From assembly GCA_023455425.1 (NCBI GenBank), contig JAEYCM010000042.1:53579-117578 (forward strand): 64,000 nucleotides of DNA, in the 5' to 3' direction. Source of the stretch: Bacillota bacterium (GTDB lineage Bacteria > Bacillota > Clostridia > Christensenellales > CAG-138). This document shows, in pieces, positions 8,426 through 16,580 of this stretch. Position 1 is the first letter of the stretch; the number at the start of each line of letters is the position of its first letter. A program made the translations under genes and the position numbers. The notes below the pieces were generated by a model. The model had not been told where the DNA came from. It did no database searches and worked only from the letters and a program-made list of their open reading frames with translations.

Positions 8426-8436
8426 AATATTGATTA
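8426..8436 (-). promoter_or_regulatory. possible IolR-type operator near the gap promoter
   Basis: Minus strand TAATCAATATT matches 10 of 11 positions of the published Bacillus IolR consensus WRAYCAADARD, as I recall it. It lies just downstream of the predicted -10 of the gap promoter, where a repressor would block transcription. A single short site is weak evidence. Confidence 0.25.
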
Positions 8437-8449
8437 TCATTTCAATTTT

Positions 8450-8478
8450 ATTATAATCTTTTTATTAACTTTTTGCAA
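8450..8478 (-). promoter_or_regulatory. predicted sigma-A promoter of gap-pgk-larA
   Basis: On the minus strand, TTGCAA (8478-8473), 17 bases, TATAAT (8455-8450). The perfect -10 and ideal spacing make this one of the strongest promoters in the window. Its -35 is only 5 bases from the -35 of the divergent regulator promoter. Confidence 0.7.
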
Positions 8479-8483
8479 TAAAC

Positions 8484-8512
8484 TTATCAATTCCTAGTTT
8501 ATATGGTATACT
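8484..8512 (+). promoter_or_regulatory. predicted promoter of the DeoR/IolR-like regulator
   Basis: TTATCA (8484-8489), 17 bases, TATACT (8507-8512) with an extended -10 TGG immediately upstream. It lies back to back with the gap promoter, so one bound regulator could control both. Confidence 0.5.
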
Positions 8513-8575
8513 TGCCATAAACATATTTAAAAGTGCCACATCTTGTGCTATGATGGCTGCAAGGAGGAAGCAACT

Positions 8576-9340
8576 ATGCGCCTTGATCGTCTCAATTCCA
8601 TGGAACAGTACATTCTTCAAAATGGAACCGCCTCATTAGAAGACCTTGCAACCCGGTTTGATATTTCCACCAACACCGTCCGCCGTGATCTTGCCGAGCT
8701 TTTGGACCGCGGACAGATCAAAAAGGTTTACGGCGGCGTTTCCGCCTGCACCACCCAGGTACCGTTGCCCATGTCCGTACGCGCCGAGCGCGCGCGCGAT
8801 GCGAAGCGGGAAATCGGCAGGCTGGCTGCAGAGCTTGTGGAAGACCATACAACGGTATTTCTCGATTCCGGCTCCACCACCGTATGTATTTTGCCTTACC
8901 TCGCAAACAAGAGCGACATTACTGTCATTACGCACAGCCTGAGCGCATTGTATGAGGCTTCCAAATATCCCGATCTGCGCGTGATTGCCTTGGGCGGCCA
9001 GTACAGCGTCCCGACTTCCTCCTACGTAGGCGTTTCCACGCTGGAGATGCTCTCCCGTATGAGCATCGATCTGATATTCATCGCTGCGACGGGCGTTTCC
9101 CTAGACCGCGGCCTGACCAACACGACTTATTTCGAGGCGGAAATCAAACGGACCGTTGTGGAGCACAACAAGCAGATTATCCTGATGGCGGATCATACCA
9201 AGTTTGATCACACCGCGCTCTTTACATTCTGTGAATTCAAGGACCTTTCCGGCATTGTCACCGACCAGAAGCCTTCCAAGCCTTATCTTGACACCATCGA
9301 GCAAAAGAGCATCAAGCTGTTGTACGCGCAGGATAGATAG
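8576..9340 (+). CDS. iolR: DeoR-family transcriptional regulator, IolR-like
   Basis: A 254-residue DeoR-type repressor. An N-terminal winged helix-turn-helix (residues 5-57, with the family signature FDISTNTVRRDLAELLDRGQIKKVYGGV) is followed by a sugar-phosphate sensing domain with DSGSTT near residue 98 and AATGVSLDRGLTNTTYFEAEIKR near 163. This pattern resembles Bacillus IolR (AATGISVERGLTN) closely from memory, including LADHTKFD and VTDQKPS. The ATG at 8576 follows AAGGAGG. The position between gap-pgk-larA and the inositol genes supports an inositol regulator, whose inducer in Bacillus is the phosphorylated intermediate DKGP. Assignment as IolR rather than another DeoR protein is inference. 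Confidence 0.8.
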   Translation: MRLDRLNSMEQYILQNGTASLEDLATRFDISTNTVRRDLAELLDRGQIKKVYGGVSACTTQVPLPMSVRAERARDAKREIGRLAAELVEDHTTVFLDSGSTTVCILPYLANKSDITVITHSLSALYEASKYPDLRVIALGGQYSVPTSSYVGVSTLEMLSRMSIDLIFIAATGVSLDRGLTNTTYFEAEIKRTVVEHNKQIILMADHTKFDHTALFTFCEFKDLSGIVTDQKPSKPYLDTIEQKSIKLLYAQDR

Positions 9341-9365
9341 CGCTCAATAAATCGGTTTTTGTGTA

Positions 9366-9395
9366 ACGCGCCTCTGTCCCGGGGGCGCGTTTTTA
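9366..9395 (+). terminator. rho-independent terminator after the DeoR regulator
   Basis: Stem ACGCGCC / GGCGCGT with an 11-base loop, followed by TTTTTAT. It ends the regulator transcript. Confidence 0.75.
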
Positions 9396-9397
9396 TA

Positions 9398-9439
9398 GGC
9401 GTACCGATAAAAACGCCATTGCCGTCTTATCAGTACGCC
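9398..9439 (-). terminator. 3' hairpin of the iolI-ABC operon
   Basis: Inverted repeat GGCGTAC-c-GATAA / TTATC-a-GTACGCC, just downstream of the minus-strand iolI stop. No clear U tract follows on the minus strand, so it may be a stabilising hairpin rather than a true terminator. Confidence 0.35.
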
Positions 9440-9453
9440 CAAAACAATCAGGG

Positions 9454-10287
9454 TTAAACGGGGAAATAGGGGGAGAGCACTTCTTTTGCCTTTTCCATGC
9501 TGACGCGGATCGTTTTTTCATCCGGCCAATCCCAGTACTCGGGGCGGAACAGCTCGACGGATGCCATGCATCCATAACCCATATCTTTGAGTGTCTGGAA
9601 TATCGCGGGAAGATCGATCGCCCCTTCGCCGGGCATCAGACGGTGCTCGTCGCGCGCGGCGCCTACGGGCAGATCTTCCGAATCGTCCAGATGGAAGATG
9701 AAAATATGTTCTTTTTTTGCGCGGCGCAGGTCCGCAAGGCTTGAGCGCATGGAATAGAAATGGAAGCAGTCGAGCACGATGCCGACATTGTCCCGGTTCA
9801 CGGCCTCCACAATATCAAACGCCTGGCCGAACGTATTGACCGAGCAGTTGGGATACCCCACAAACTCAAACGCCAGTTTCATCCCCCGCGGCGCCGCATA
9901 ATCCGCCATGATATGGATGACGCGGACCGTTTCATCGTGGATCTCTTTGATTGTCTTGTTGCCCACATCAAACGTAGGCACAATGACCACCTTATGGCAA
10001 CCGATTTCATCGCCGACGTCGCAGCAGAACTTCAGACCGTTCATGATATCCGCAAACCCTGCTTCGTCGCGGAAATTGATGAACTCCAACGCATTGAACG
10101 CATAGGGCTTGATGCGGCTGTTTGTAAAGAACTCCTTCAAATCTGCTACGGTGTGGCGGGTGAGATAATCCCGGAGCTTATCCAGCCGGATCTCTATATA
10201 ATCATATCCCGCGCTTTCACAAAGCGTGAGGTCGGACTCCAGCGTGGAGTTTTTCATGGTCGTCGCCTGGTTAAAGCAAATCTTCAT
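9454..10287 (-). CDS. iolI: inosose isomerase (2-keto-myo-inositol isomerase)
   Basis: A 277-residue TIM-barrel protein, the same length as Bacillus IolI (278), which interconverts inosose isomers. The start MKICFNQATTMKNSTLESDL and the blocks AFEFVGYPNCSVNTF, NRDNVGIVLDCFHFYSMRS, HLDDSEDLPVG and SVELFRPEYWDW match IolI closely. The metal-binding Glu, Asp and His residues lie in these blocks (E in AFEFVG, D and H in LDCFHFY, H in IFHLDD, E in VELFRPE). It is the last gene of the transporter operon. It could feed scyllo- or D-chiro-inositol derivatives into the main route. Confidence 0.9.
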   Translation of the reverse strand: MKICFNQATTMKNSTLESDLTLCESAGYDYIEIRLDKLRDYLTRHTVADLKEFFTNSRIKPYAFNALEFINFRDEAGFADIMNGLKFCCDVGDEIGCHKVVIVPTFDVGNKTIKEIHDETVRVIHIMADYAAPRGMKLAFEFVGYPNCSVNTFGQAFDIVEAVNRDNVGIVLDCFHFYSMRSSLADLRRAKKEHIFIFHLDDSEDLPVGAARDEHRLMPGEGAIDLPAIFQTLKDMGYGCMASVELFRPEYWDWPDEKTIRVSMEKAKEVLSPYFPV

Positions 10288-10346
10288 ATTTCCTCCCTAG
10301 CACTTATGCCGTTAGGGCGGGCAGAAGCCCGCCCAATTTTGCCCTA

Positions 10347-11366
10347 TTACCGCTTGCGCGCGATCTTGCGCATATCGAATATAACGGCCACCACGATGAT
10401 GACGCCCTTTATAATCTGCTGGAGATACGGCGATACGCCCAATATCAGGAGACCGTTGTTGATAACGCCCAACACCAGGATGCCGCCGATGACGCCCGTG
10501 ATGGTGCCGATACCGCCGGTATGGGAGATACCGCCGACCGTCGCCGCAGCGATGGCGTCAAGCTCGTAGCTCAACCCCAAAGACGCGATACCCGAGGCTG
10601 AACGGGAGGTAACCATGACGCCTGCGACTGCGGCTGTGAGTGCCGACCAGGTGTAGATGGCCACAAGATTGCGCTCCACCTTGATGCCCGCCGCGCGCGC
10701 CGCATCCTCGTTGCCGCCGATGGCGTAGACGTTTTTGCCAAACCGGGTGTGGTTGAGCATGATATAAGCGATGATGGCAAACAGAATGAATACCGCCACG
10801 ATATTGGGCAGGAACCCGAACAGGTTGCCTTGACCAATGATGGTAAAGTCCTCACGCAGCATGGGCACCGGGTAAGCATTGGTGAAGAGCTGCGCGACGC
10901 CGCGCGCAATAACCTGCGAGCCAAGCGTGGCGATAAACGGCGGGATCTTCGTATAAGCGATGAGCATGCCGTTTGCCAAGCCGAACGCCGTACCGATCGC
11001 AAGACCGGCCAGCACAGCCACCCACGCGGGAATAAACGTCAGGTTGGGGATAATCAGCGTGGCGTAGGTCAGTTTCTGTACCAGCGCCGCGGAGAATACG
11101 GAAGAGATCGCCATCACCGAACCCAAAGAAAGGTCGATACCGCGGGATATGATACAGAACGCAACGCCGAACGCCAACAGACCGCGGCTCGATTCGGAGG
11201 TCAGGATGTTGATCATGTTCTTGCCCGTCATAAACATGGGCGAAGCGATGGAAAGGATTACGACGAGCACAGCCAGTATCACGAATATCGTATACTTGCC
11301 CATCGTTTCCTTAAATCTTGTTTTTCTGCGGTCGGACGCAGACAGAACTTCGGTATTTGCAGCCAT
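10347..11366 (-). CDS. sugar ABC transporter permease (RbsC/IatP-like), probable inositol uptake
   Basis: A 339-residue membrane protein of the branched-chain/ribose permease family (BPD_transp_2) with about eight to ten hydrophobic segments. The family block LGLSYELDAIAAATVGGISHTGGIGTITG is clear near residue 265-290. It forms the membrane channel with the ATPase upstream and the lipoprotein further upstream. It follows the ATPase by 12 bases. The neighbouring iolI and iolE genes suggest inositol as the substrate; the protein sequence alone would not separate it from a ribose or xylose permease. Confidence 0.88.
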   Translation of the reverse strand: MAANTEVLSASDRRKTRFKETMGKYTIFVILAVLVVILSIASPMFMTGKNMINILTSESSRGLLAFGVAFCIISRGIDLSLGSVMAISSVFSAALVQKLTYATLIIPNLTFIPAWVAVLAGLAIGTAFGLANGMLIAYTKIPPFIATLGSQVIARGVAQLFTNAYPVPMLREDFTIIGQGNLFGFLPNIVAVFILFAIIAYIMLNHTRFGKNVYAIGGNEDAARAAGIKVERNLVAIYTWSALTAAVAGVMVTSRSASGIASLGLSYELDAIAAATVGGISHTGGIGTITGVIGGILVLGVINNGLLILGVSPYLQQIIKGVIIVVAVIFDMRKIARKR

Positions 11367-11378
11367 ACTATTTCCTCC

Positions 11379-12878
11379 TTAGCTTACTGCGGTGTCGGTT
11401 GCATATTGCATGACGCGTTCCTGCGTGGCTTCTTCCCGGCTTAAAATACCCGTCATCCTGCCCTCGTGCATCACCAGCACCCGGTCGCACATGCCCAGTA
11501 CTTCTGGCATCTCCGAGGATACCATGATGATCGCCTTGCCTTCGTTGGCCATCCGGGTGATGAGCGAGTGAATTTCGGCCTTCGCGCCGACGTCAATGCC
11601 GCGCGTCGGTTCATCTACAAACAGAATATCCGGGTTGGTCAAAAGCCACCTCGCAACGAGAACCTTCTGCTGGTTGCCGCCGGAAAGGTCCTGGACCCGG
11701 ACTTCCGTGCTCGCCGCCTTGATATTAAGCTTTTTCACATATTCGTCCGCGTCCCGCTGCATCTTGCGCTTGCTGATTAAGTGCAGCCCGTTTACATAGG
11801 ATTTGAGATTGGCGACGATGATATTGTCCTTGACGCTCGAAACGGGGATGATACCTGTGCGCCGCCTGTCTTCGGTCAGCATCGCAAGGCCGTATTTTGT
11901 GGCGTCCGCAGGAGATGTAATATGCGTTTCCTTGCCTTTGATGAACACCTTGCCGCCCGTCTTGCGCCTGAGGCCAAAGAGCGTTTCCAATAGCTCCGTG
12001 CGGCCCGCGCCCACAAGACCTGCAAACCCCAAGATTTCCCCGCGCCTTAGCTCAAAGCTCACATCCGAGAACGCTTCGCCCGCGCTCAGGTGTTCCACGC
12101 GCATGACCTCTTCGCCGATCTCGCAATCGATCTTGGGGTACATTTCATCGAGGTTGCGGCCCACCATCATTTTGATGAGGGAGTTGATGTCAAACTCTTT
12201 TGCATTGCCCGTACCCACCATAGCCCCATCGCGGAATACGGTGATATCGTCCGATATCCGGAAGATTTCGTCCATCTTATGGGAAATATATATGATTGCA
12301 ACGCCTTTCGCCTTCAGGCTTCCAATGATTTCAAACAGCTGTTCAACCTCCTTGGTCGTCAGAGCGGAGGTCGGTTCATCCATAATCACAACATCGCTGT
12401 TATAGGAAATCGCCTTGGCGATCTCGACCATCTGCATTTTCGCCACAGTCAGATTGCCCATCTTCTCATAGGGGCTGATCGGCATCCCAAGCCCGTCTAA
12501 AAGCTCCCTGGCCTGTTTGTACATGGCCTTGTGGTCCACAAACAAACCCGCTTTGAGCGGCTGCCTGCCTAAAAAGAGGTTTTCGGCAACGGAACGCTCG
12601 TTTACGGTGGAAAGCTCCTGATGGATCATCGCGATACCGGCTTTTGCCGCTTCCGCCGGGTTTTTAATATGTACTTCTTCGCCGCGGAGCAGCACCTTCC
12701 CGCCGTTCATCTGATACAGGCCGATCAGACACTTCATCAGCGTCGATTTGCCCGCGCCATTCTCACCCATGAGCGCATGAACGGTGCCGGGGCGCAAACG
12801 AAACGATACGTTTTTAAGCGCCTGAACGCCGGGAAAGTTTTTGGAAACATCGATCATTTCGAGGATATACTCGCTCAA
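11379..12878 (-). CDS. sugar ABC transporter ATP-binding protein (RbsA-like), two ATPase domains
   Basis: A 499-residue protein with two tandem ABC domains, as usual for carbohydrate uptake family 2 transporters. The first has Walker A GENGAGKST near residue 39 and Walker B VVIMDEPTSALT; the second has a degenerate Walker A region GLVGAGRTELL and LSGGNQQKVLVARWL with FVDEPTRGIDVG. The TTG start at 12878 is 9 bases after GGAGGT. It sits between the binding-protein and permease genes. A strong hairpin separates it from the binding-protein gene. Confidence 0.92.
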   Translation of the reverse strand: MSEYILEMIDVSKNFPGVQALKNVSFRLRPGTVHALMGENGAGKSTLMKCLIGLYQMNGGKVLLRGEEVHIKNPAEAAKAGIAMIHQELSTVNERSVAENLFLGRQPLKAGLFVDHKAMYKQARELLDGLGMPISPYEKMGNLTVAKMQMVEIAKAISYNSDVVIMDEPTSALTTKEVEQLFEIIGSLKAKGVAIIYISHKMDEIFRISDDITVFRDGAMVGTGNAKEFDINSLIKMMVGRNLDEMYPKIDCEIGEEVMRVEHLSAGEAFSDVSFELRRGEILGFAGLVGAGRTELLETLFGLRRKTGGKVFIKGKETHITSPADATKYGLAMLTEDRRRTGIIPVSSVKDNIIVANLKSYVNGLHLISKRKMQRDADEYVKKLNIKAASTEVRVQDLSGGNQQKVLVARWLLTNPDILFVDEPTRGIDVGAKAEIHSLITRMANEGKAIIMVSSEMPEVLGMCDRVLVMHEGRMTGILSREEATQERVMQYATDTAVS

Positions 12879-12924
12879 TTCACGCGCACCTCCAATTCAA
12901 GATATCCTGCCTTTTCTTTTTTTT

Positions 12925-12953
12925 GCGCCGCGCGGAATTTTTCCGCGCGGCGC
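12925..12953 (-). other. strong intra-operon hairpin between the binding-protein and ATPase genes
   Basis: Perfect 11-base inverted repeat GCGCCGCGCGG / CCGCGCGGCGC with a 7-base loop. On the minus (coding) strand it is followed by A residues, not a U tract. It is therefore more likely an mRNA end-protecting or processing hairpin that lets the binding protein be made in excess. Confidence 0.6.
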
Positions 12954-13041
12954 ATTGCCAAAAGGGCTTTTGCTTTGTTACCGCACCCAAAGGCTCTTTA
13001 GAGTGCTTTGCATGCGCATGAAACGAAACCGCGCACGGGAA

Positions 13042-14061
13042 TTACATGTAGTTGGCTACGTTGTCGATGGAGACGGGCTCAAAAGGAACCCAACCGAAGA
13101 TATCGAAGGTCTCGCCCTTGGCGGCCTTGATGGCATATTCCATCGCGACCTGTCCCTGGGCTGCGGCATTCTGGAATACGGTCGCGGCCATTTCGCCGTT
13201 CTTGACGGATTCGCAGGCCATAGCCGTAGCATCGATACCTACAACGGGGATTGCCTTGAGGTCAAGGCCGGCGGCCTTCATGGCTTCGATGCAGCCGAGC
13301 GCCATTTCGTCGTTGTTGCAGATCACAACGTCGAAGGATTCGCCGGTGCCGATGATGGTCTGCATCTTATCCATGGCCTTGGAGCGATCCCATTCAGCGG
13401 TGTCTTCAAACACCTTGTTCATGGTGAAGCCGGCCTTGGTGAGTTCTTCCTTCACCGAGCGGGTACGCTCGTTGGTGTTCTCGAGGCCCAGCTGGCCCAT
13501 GAACAGCACGTAATTGAGCGTCTTATCCGCCTTATCGGCAAAGTACTTCGCGAGGAATTCCGCCTGCATCTTGCCCGCGTCATATTCCTGAGAACCGACA
13601 TAGGCATACTTGCCTTCCTTGAGGAGTTCGTCGACAGGACGGCGGTTGATGAAGATGATGGGGGTGTCGCCCGCTTCCGCGATGATCGTTTCCGCGGTGG
13701 AGGTATCCACCAGGTTCACGATGATGGCTGCATAGCCCTTAAGCGCGAAGGTACGGACCTGCTCCTGCTGCTTCTGGGTGTCATTGTTGGCTTCCTGAGA
13801 GTCTACCGTGAAGCCGGAACCTTCGGCGGCCTTGAGGATCGCCTGTTCCAGGTTGGAGATGAACTGGTCGCGTGCATAGAGGCTCACGCCGATGGTGCCG
13901 CCCGCGGCGGGTTGTTCTGCGGGCTGCTCCGCAGGCTGTTCAGCGGGCTGTTCCGCGGGCGCTTCCGCGGCGGGTGCCGGGGTAGCGGGGGCCTGAGGCG
14001 CGCAAGCGACTACTGCGAAGACCGTGAGTAAGACCATCAAGGTTGCCAAGAGTCTCTTCAT
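13042..14061 (-). CDS. sugar-binding lipoprotein of the first ABC transporter, probable inositol binding
   Basis: A 339-residue periplasmic-binding-protein type 1 (Peripla_BP_4) lipoprotein. The signal ends in the lipobox VVAC at residue 20. A flexible linker (residues 21-53) carries five copies of PAEQ/PAEA, which should hold the binding domain off the membrane. The two-lobed domain runs from GTIGVSLYARDQFISNLEQA to the end, with INRRPVDELL, FDVVICNNDEMALG and VVGIDATAMA as family blocks. It is the first gene of the operon ending in iolI, and has its own promoter and a long leader. Substrate is inferred from neighbours. Confidence 0.9.
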   Translation of the reverse strand: MKRLLATLMVLLTVFAVVACAPQAPATPAPAAEAPAEQPAEQPAEQPAEQPAAGGTIGVSLYARDQFISNLEQAILKAAEGSGFTVDSQEANNDTQKQQEQVRTFALKGYAAIIVNLVDTSTAETIIAEAGDTPIIFINRRPVDELLKEGKYAYVGSQEYDAGKMQAEFLAKYFADKADKTLNYVLFMGQLGLENTNERTRSVKEELTKAGFTMNKVFEDTAEWDRSKAMDKMQTIIGTGESFDVVICNNDEMALGCIEAMKAAGLDLKAIPVVGIDATAMACESVKNGEMAATVFQNAAAQGQVAMEYAIKAAKGETFDIFGWVPFEPVSIDNVANYM

Positions 14062-14343
14062 GAATTTGTTACCTCCTCTGTTTTATGAATTGGGCGCTTG
14101 TCGTACCCAAAGTAAATGCTATTTAAAATTCAGGACGTATTCCCCGCGTACGGGGTAAAGAAATACGGGTGCCGATATGGGCCCTGTATGGCTGCGGCAC
14201 AATGCCGGACGTTGGTTTTTGTACGCTTTCTCTTTCTAAATGATGCTAAAAGTAAAGAAGTTCCTTGCGGCCGCGCCGCCTGTTCCGAACAACATTGGTG
14301 AATGGCGGATAAAGAATGCGGCATAAAATTAAACCAAAGATTA
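14062..14343 (-). other. long 5' leader of the ABC transporter operon
   Basis: From the predicted promoter to the ATG is about 280 bases without a gene. The leader contains small stems (for example CCCCGTacgCGGGG around 14140-14153). No known riboswitch class is recognisable by eye. The ribosome binding site GAGGAGG stands right before the ATG. Confidence 0.35.
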
Positions 14344-14350
14344 CAGACGA

Positions 14351-14380
14351 ATTATAGCACAACTGTTGTAGCTCGGTCAA
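14351..14380 (-). promoter_or_regulatory. predicted sigma-A promoter of the first sugar ABC operon
   Basis: On the minus strand, TTGACC (14380-14375), 18 bases, perfect TATAAT (14356-14351). The spacer holds the inverted repeat ACAAC-t-GTTGT (14359-14369), which could be an operator. Confidence 0.65.
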
Positions 14381-14454
14381 TATATGTGTGTCATGTTTTT
14401 AGTATGTGTTTGTTATGTTTTAAAATTCACAATGTTAAGTGATGCAAGCAAAGA

Positions 14455-14513
14455 AAGCGCGATATCTCCTGCGATGCGAACCCCTGTCCGGCCCGGCCAG
14501 AGATATCGCGCTT
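14455..14513 (-). terminator. terminator of iolE
   Basis: Perfect 14-base inverted repeat AAGCGCGATATCTC / GAGATATCGCGCTT around a 31-base loop, followed on the minus strand by TTTCTTTG. It separates iolE from the transporter operon. Confidence 0.6.
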
Positions 14514-14558
14514 ATAAGTTTCCTTTATATAACCAGTAACAGCGCTTGGGACGCGAGG

Positions 14559-15455
14559 TTACAGCCCCGTATGCGCGCCGATATACGCGCGCGCTTTCTT
14601 TGCATAGGCAAACGGATTGGCCTTTGCCGGGTCCTGTTCCGCTTCCACCAGCAGCCAGCCTTCGTATCCGGCTTCGTCAAGGATTTGGAACACGGGCGCA
14701 AAATCCACGTCCCCGTCCCCCGGTACGGTGAAGGCGCCGTTCTTTACCGCCGCAAGGAAGCTCCAGTTCTCTTCTTTTGCCCGGTCGCGGACCGCCGTAC
14801 GCATATCCTTGAGGTGCACATGCCCCACGCGCGCGACGTGCTTTTTGAGCATCATGGCCGGGTCCGTGCCGGTAAAGGTAAAGTGGCCGGTATCATAGCA
14901 CAGGAACACATAACGGGGATCGGTATCGGCCATCAGCCGGTCGGTTTCCTCCGCGGTCTGCACAACGGTGCCCATATGGTGATGGAAGCAAAGCTTGAAG
15001 CCACGCTCCACCGCAAGCTTGCCAAGGCGGTTGAGGCCTTCGCACAGCTGCTTCCACTCGGCCTCGTTCATCACATACTTGCCGGAGAATATGGGCGTCT
15101 GCTGCTCGCCCTGTATGCTGTGGCTCTGTTCGGATACATTGATGCGGCTTGCTCCCACCGCCGCCAAAAACTCCAGTTCCGCAAGGAACGCTTTCTCGTT
15201 TTCTTCATAGGGCTGCGAGATGAGGAAGGAGCTGAACCAGCGCGAAGCGATGCGAAGGCCGCGGATTTCCAGCGCGGCGCGAAGCTCCGCCGCGTCCTTG
15301 GGGTACTTGTTGCCGATTTCCGTTCCCGCAAAGCCCGCGAGCGCCATTTCGCTCACGCACTGCTCAAATGTATTTTCCCCTCCCAGCTCGGGAAGATCGT
15401 CGTTTGTCCAGCCAATGGGCGCGATACCTAAGAAAACCTTCTCTTTTTGAAACAT
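14559..15455 (-). CDS. iolE: inosose dehydratase
   Basis: A 298-residue TIM-barrel enzyme, the same size as Bacillus IolE (297). It removes water from scyllo-inosose to give the trihydroxy-cyclohexane-dione used by IolD. The start VFLGIAPIGWTNDDLPELGG and the blocks LCFHHHMGTVVQTAEE, FLCYDTGHFTFTG, VGHVHLKDMR and FTVPGDGDVDF are characteristic; the metal ligands lie in these blocks. It is transcribed alone on the minus strand, divergent from iolB, with AGGAGGAG upstream of its ATG. The iolE-iolB intergenic region is therefore a likely control point. Confidence 0.93.
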   Translation of the reverse strand: MFQKEKVFLGIAPIGWTNDDLPELGGENTFEQCVSEMALAGFAGTEIGNKYPKDAAELRAALEIRGLRIASRWFSSFLISQPYEENEKAFLAELEFLAAVGASRINVSEQSHSIQGEQQTPIFSGKYVMNEAEWKQLCEGLNRLGKLAVERGFKLCFHHHMGTVVQTAEETDRLMADTDPRYVFLCYDTGHFTFTGTDPAMMLKKHVARVGHVHLKDMRTAVRDRAKEENWSFLAAVKNGAFTVPGDGDVDFAPVFQILDEAGYEGWLLVEAEQDPAKANPFAYAKKARAYIGAHTGL

Positions 15456-15539
15456 AAAGAACTCTCCTCCTTTTAATTACATGGAAAGAACCTGCGGTGC
15501 AGCGGGCATCTTAAAATCAAAAAGCGACCCGCTTTGACA

Positions 15540-15568
15540 TTGACGATGGTCATGGTTATGTATATAAT
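15540..15568 (+). promoter_or_regulatory. predicted sigma-A promoter of iolB-iolD-iolG
   Basis: TTGACG (15540-15545), 17 bases, TATAAT (15563-15568). This near-consensus promoter lies 115 bases upstream of the iolB GTG, in the region divergent from iolE. Confidence 0.7.
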
Positions 15569-15682
15569 GAGAACATAGTTGGTAATATGATTGTTTTGTT
15601 TTGGTCATATTGTGTTCATCTATTATTGTATCATTGTCAAATCAGTATTTCAATGCGCATTTTTTTCATAGGAGGTACTGCC

Positions 15683-16468
15683 GTGTATTTACAAAAGGAT
15701 GGGCTGCGGGAAGGCGCGCACACGTATCTGCGCGCGGAAGAAAACAGCGTAGGCCTGGACGTGCAGCTTATTATATTGGAAGCGGGAGAAGAACTCACCA
15801 TACAGGAACCGGAAAAAGAGACCGCGCTGCTGCTTTTTTGCGGCGCGCTGACCTTTTTCTATGATAAAATCAACCGGGAAGCTTCCCGCTCCAGCGAGTT
15901 TTTGGAGGAGGCCAGCTGCCTGCATGTCTGCCGGGGCACGGCCGTGCATCTGTTTGCGCGCGCGCATAGTGAACTCTACGTCCAAAAAGCGTACAACCCC
16001 GTAGCATTCCCCCCTGTTTTCTACTCCCCCTCGGATATTCAGGTACAGCGCGCGGGCGCTTCGGGCGAGCTTCAGGGGACGATGCGCCGCAACATCAAGA
16101 CGGTGTTCGATTATGAAAATGCGCCGTACTCCAACATGGTGCTGGGCGAAGTGCTCAACTTTCCCGGCCGATGGTCCAGCTATCCGCCGCACCATCATCC
16201 GCAGCCGGAAGTCTATTTTTACCGGTTCGATAAGCCCCAGGGCTTTGGCGTCGGCTTTGCAAACGGCGAGGTGTTCCGCACCGGCCACAACGGCCTGTTG
16301 CAGATCACAAGCGAGTTCCATTCCCAGGCGGCGGCGCCCGGCTACGCGCTGTGCTATGTGTGGGGCATCCGCCATCTGCCGGGCGACCCGTGGGTAAAGA
16401 CCCGCATCGACGATTTGGAGCACGTATGGATGCTTCATCCCGATGCAAAGTTTTGGGAAAAAGACTAG
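15683..16468 (+). CDS. iolB: 5-deoxy-glucuronate isomerase
   Basis: A 261-residue double-cupin protein that converts 5-deoxy-glucuronate to 5-dehydro-2-deoxy-gluconate in the Bacillus-type inositol pathway. Family features are NIKTVFDYENAPYSNMVLGEV, the metal site YPPHHHPQPEVYFYRFDKPQGFG near residue 170, and WGIRHLPGDPW near the end. The start chosen is the GTG at 15683 because AGGAGG lies 7 bases upstream; an upstream in-frame ATG at 15587 has no ribosome binding site. It is first in the iolB-iolD-iolG1 unit. Confidence 0.93.
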   Translation: MYLQKDGLREGAHTYLRAEENSVGLDVQLIILEAGEELTIQEPEKETALLLFCGALTFFYDKINREASRSSEFLEEASCLHVCRGTAVHLFARAHSELYVQKAYNPVAFPPVFYSPSDIQVQRAGASGELQGTMRRNIKTVFDYENAPYSNMVLGEVLNFPGRWSSYPPHHHPQPEVYFYRFDKPQGFGVGFANGEVFRTGHNGLLQITSEFHSQAAAPGYALCYVWGIRHLPGDPWVKTRIDDLEHVWMLHPDAKFWEKD

Positions 16469-16470
16469 AA

Positions 16471-16534
16471 GATCTTTTGGGGCGCTGCCCCACCCCCTCC
16501 CGCTTAGGACTGTAACAGCCCTAAGAACCCACAT
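16471..16534 (-). repeat. mosaic palindromic intergenic element, copy C (short form)
   Basis: Two modules remain: TGGGGCGCTGCCCCA (16478-16492) and TTAGGACTGTaACAGCCCTAA (16504-16524). They correspond to the last two modules of the long copies, read on the minus strand. The element sits inside the iol operon between iolB and iolD. Confidence 0.7.
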
Positions 16535-16580
16535 CTTTTTTATATCGTTTCGCAATCATTCCGATATTGAGGAGGCAGGT

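Noticed and set aside
12841..14031. A 396-codon plus-strand frame
   Set aside because: Entirely antisense to the sugar-binding lipoprotein gene, whose signal, lipobox and family motifs are clear.
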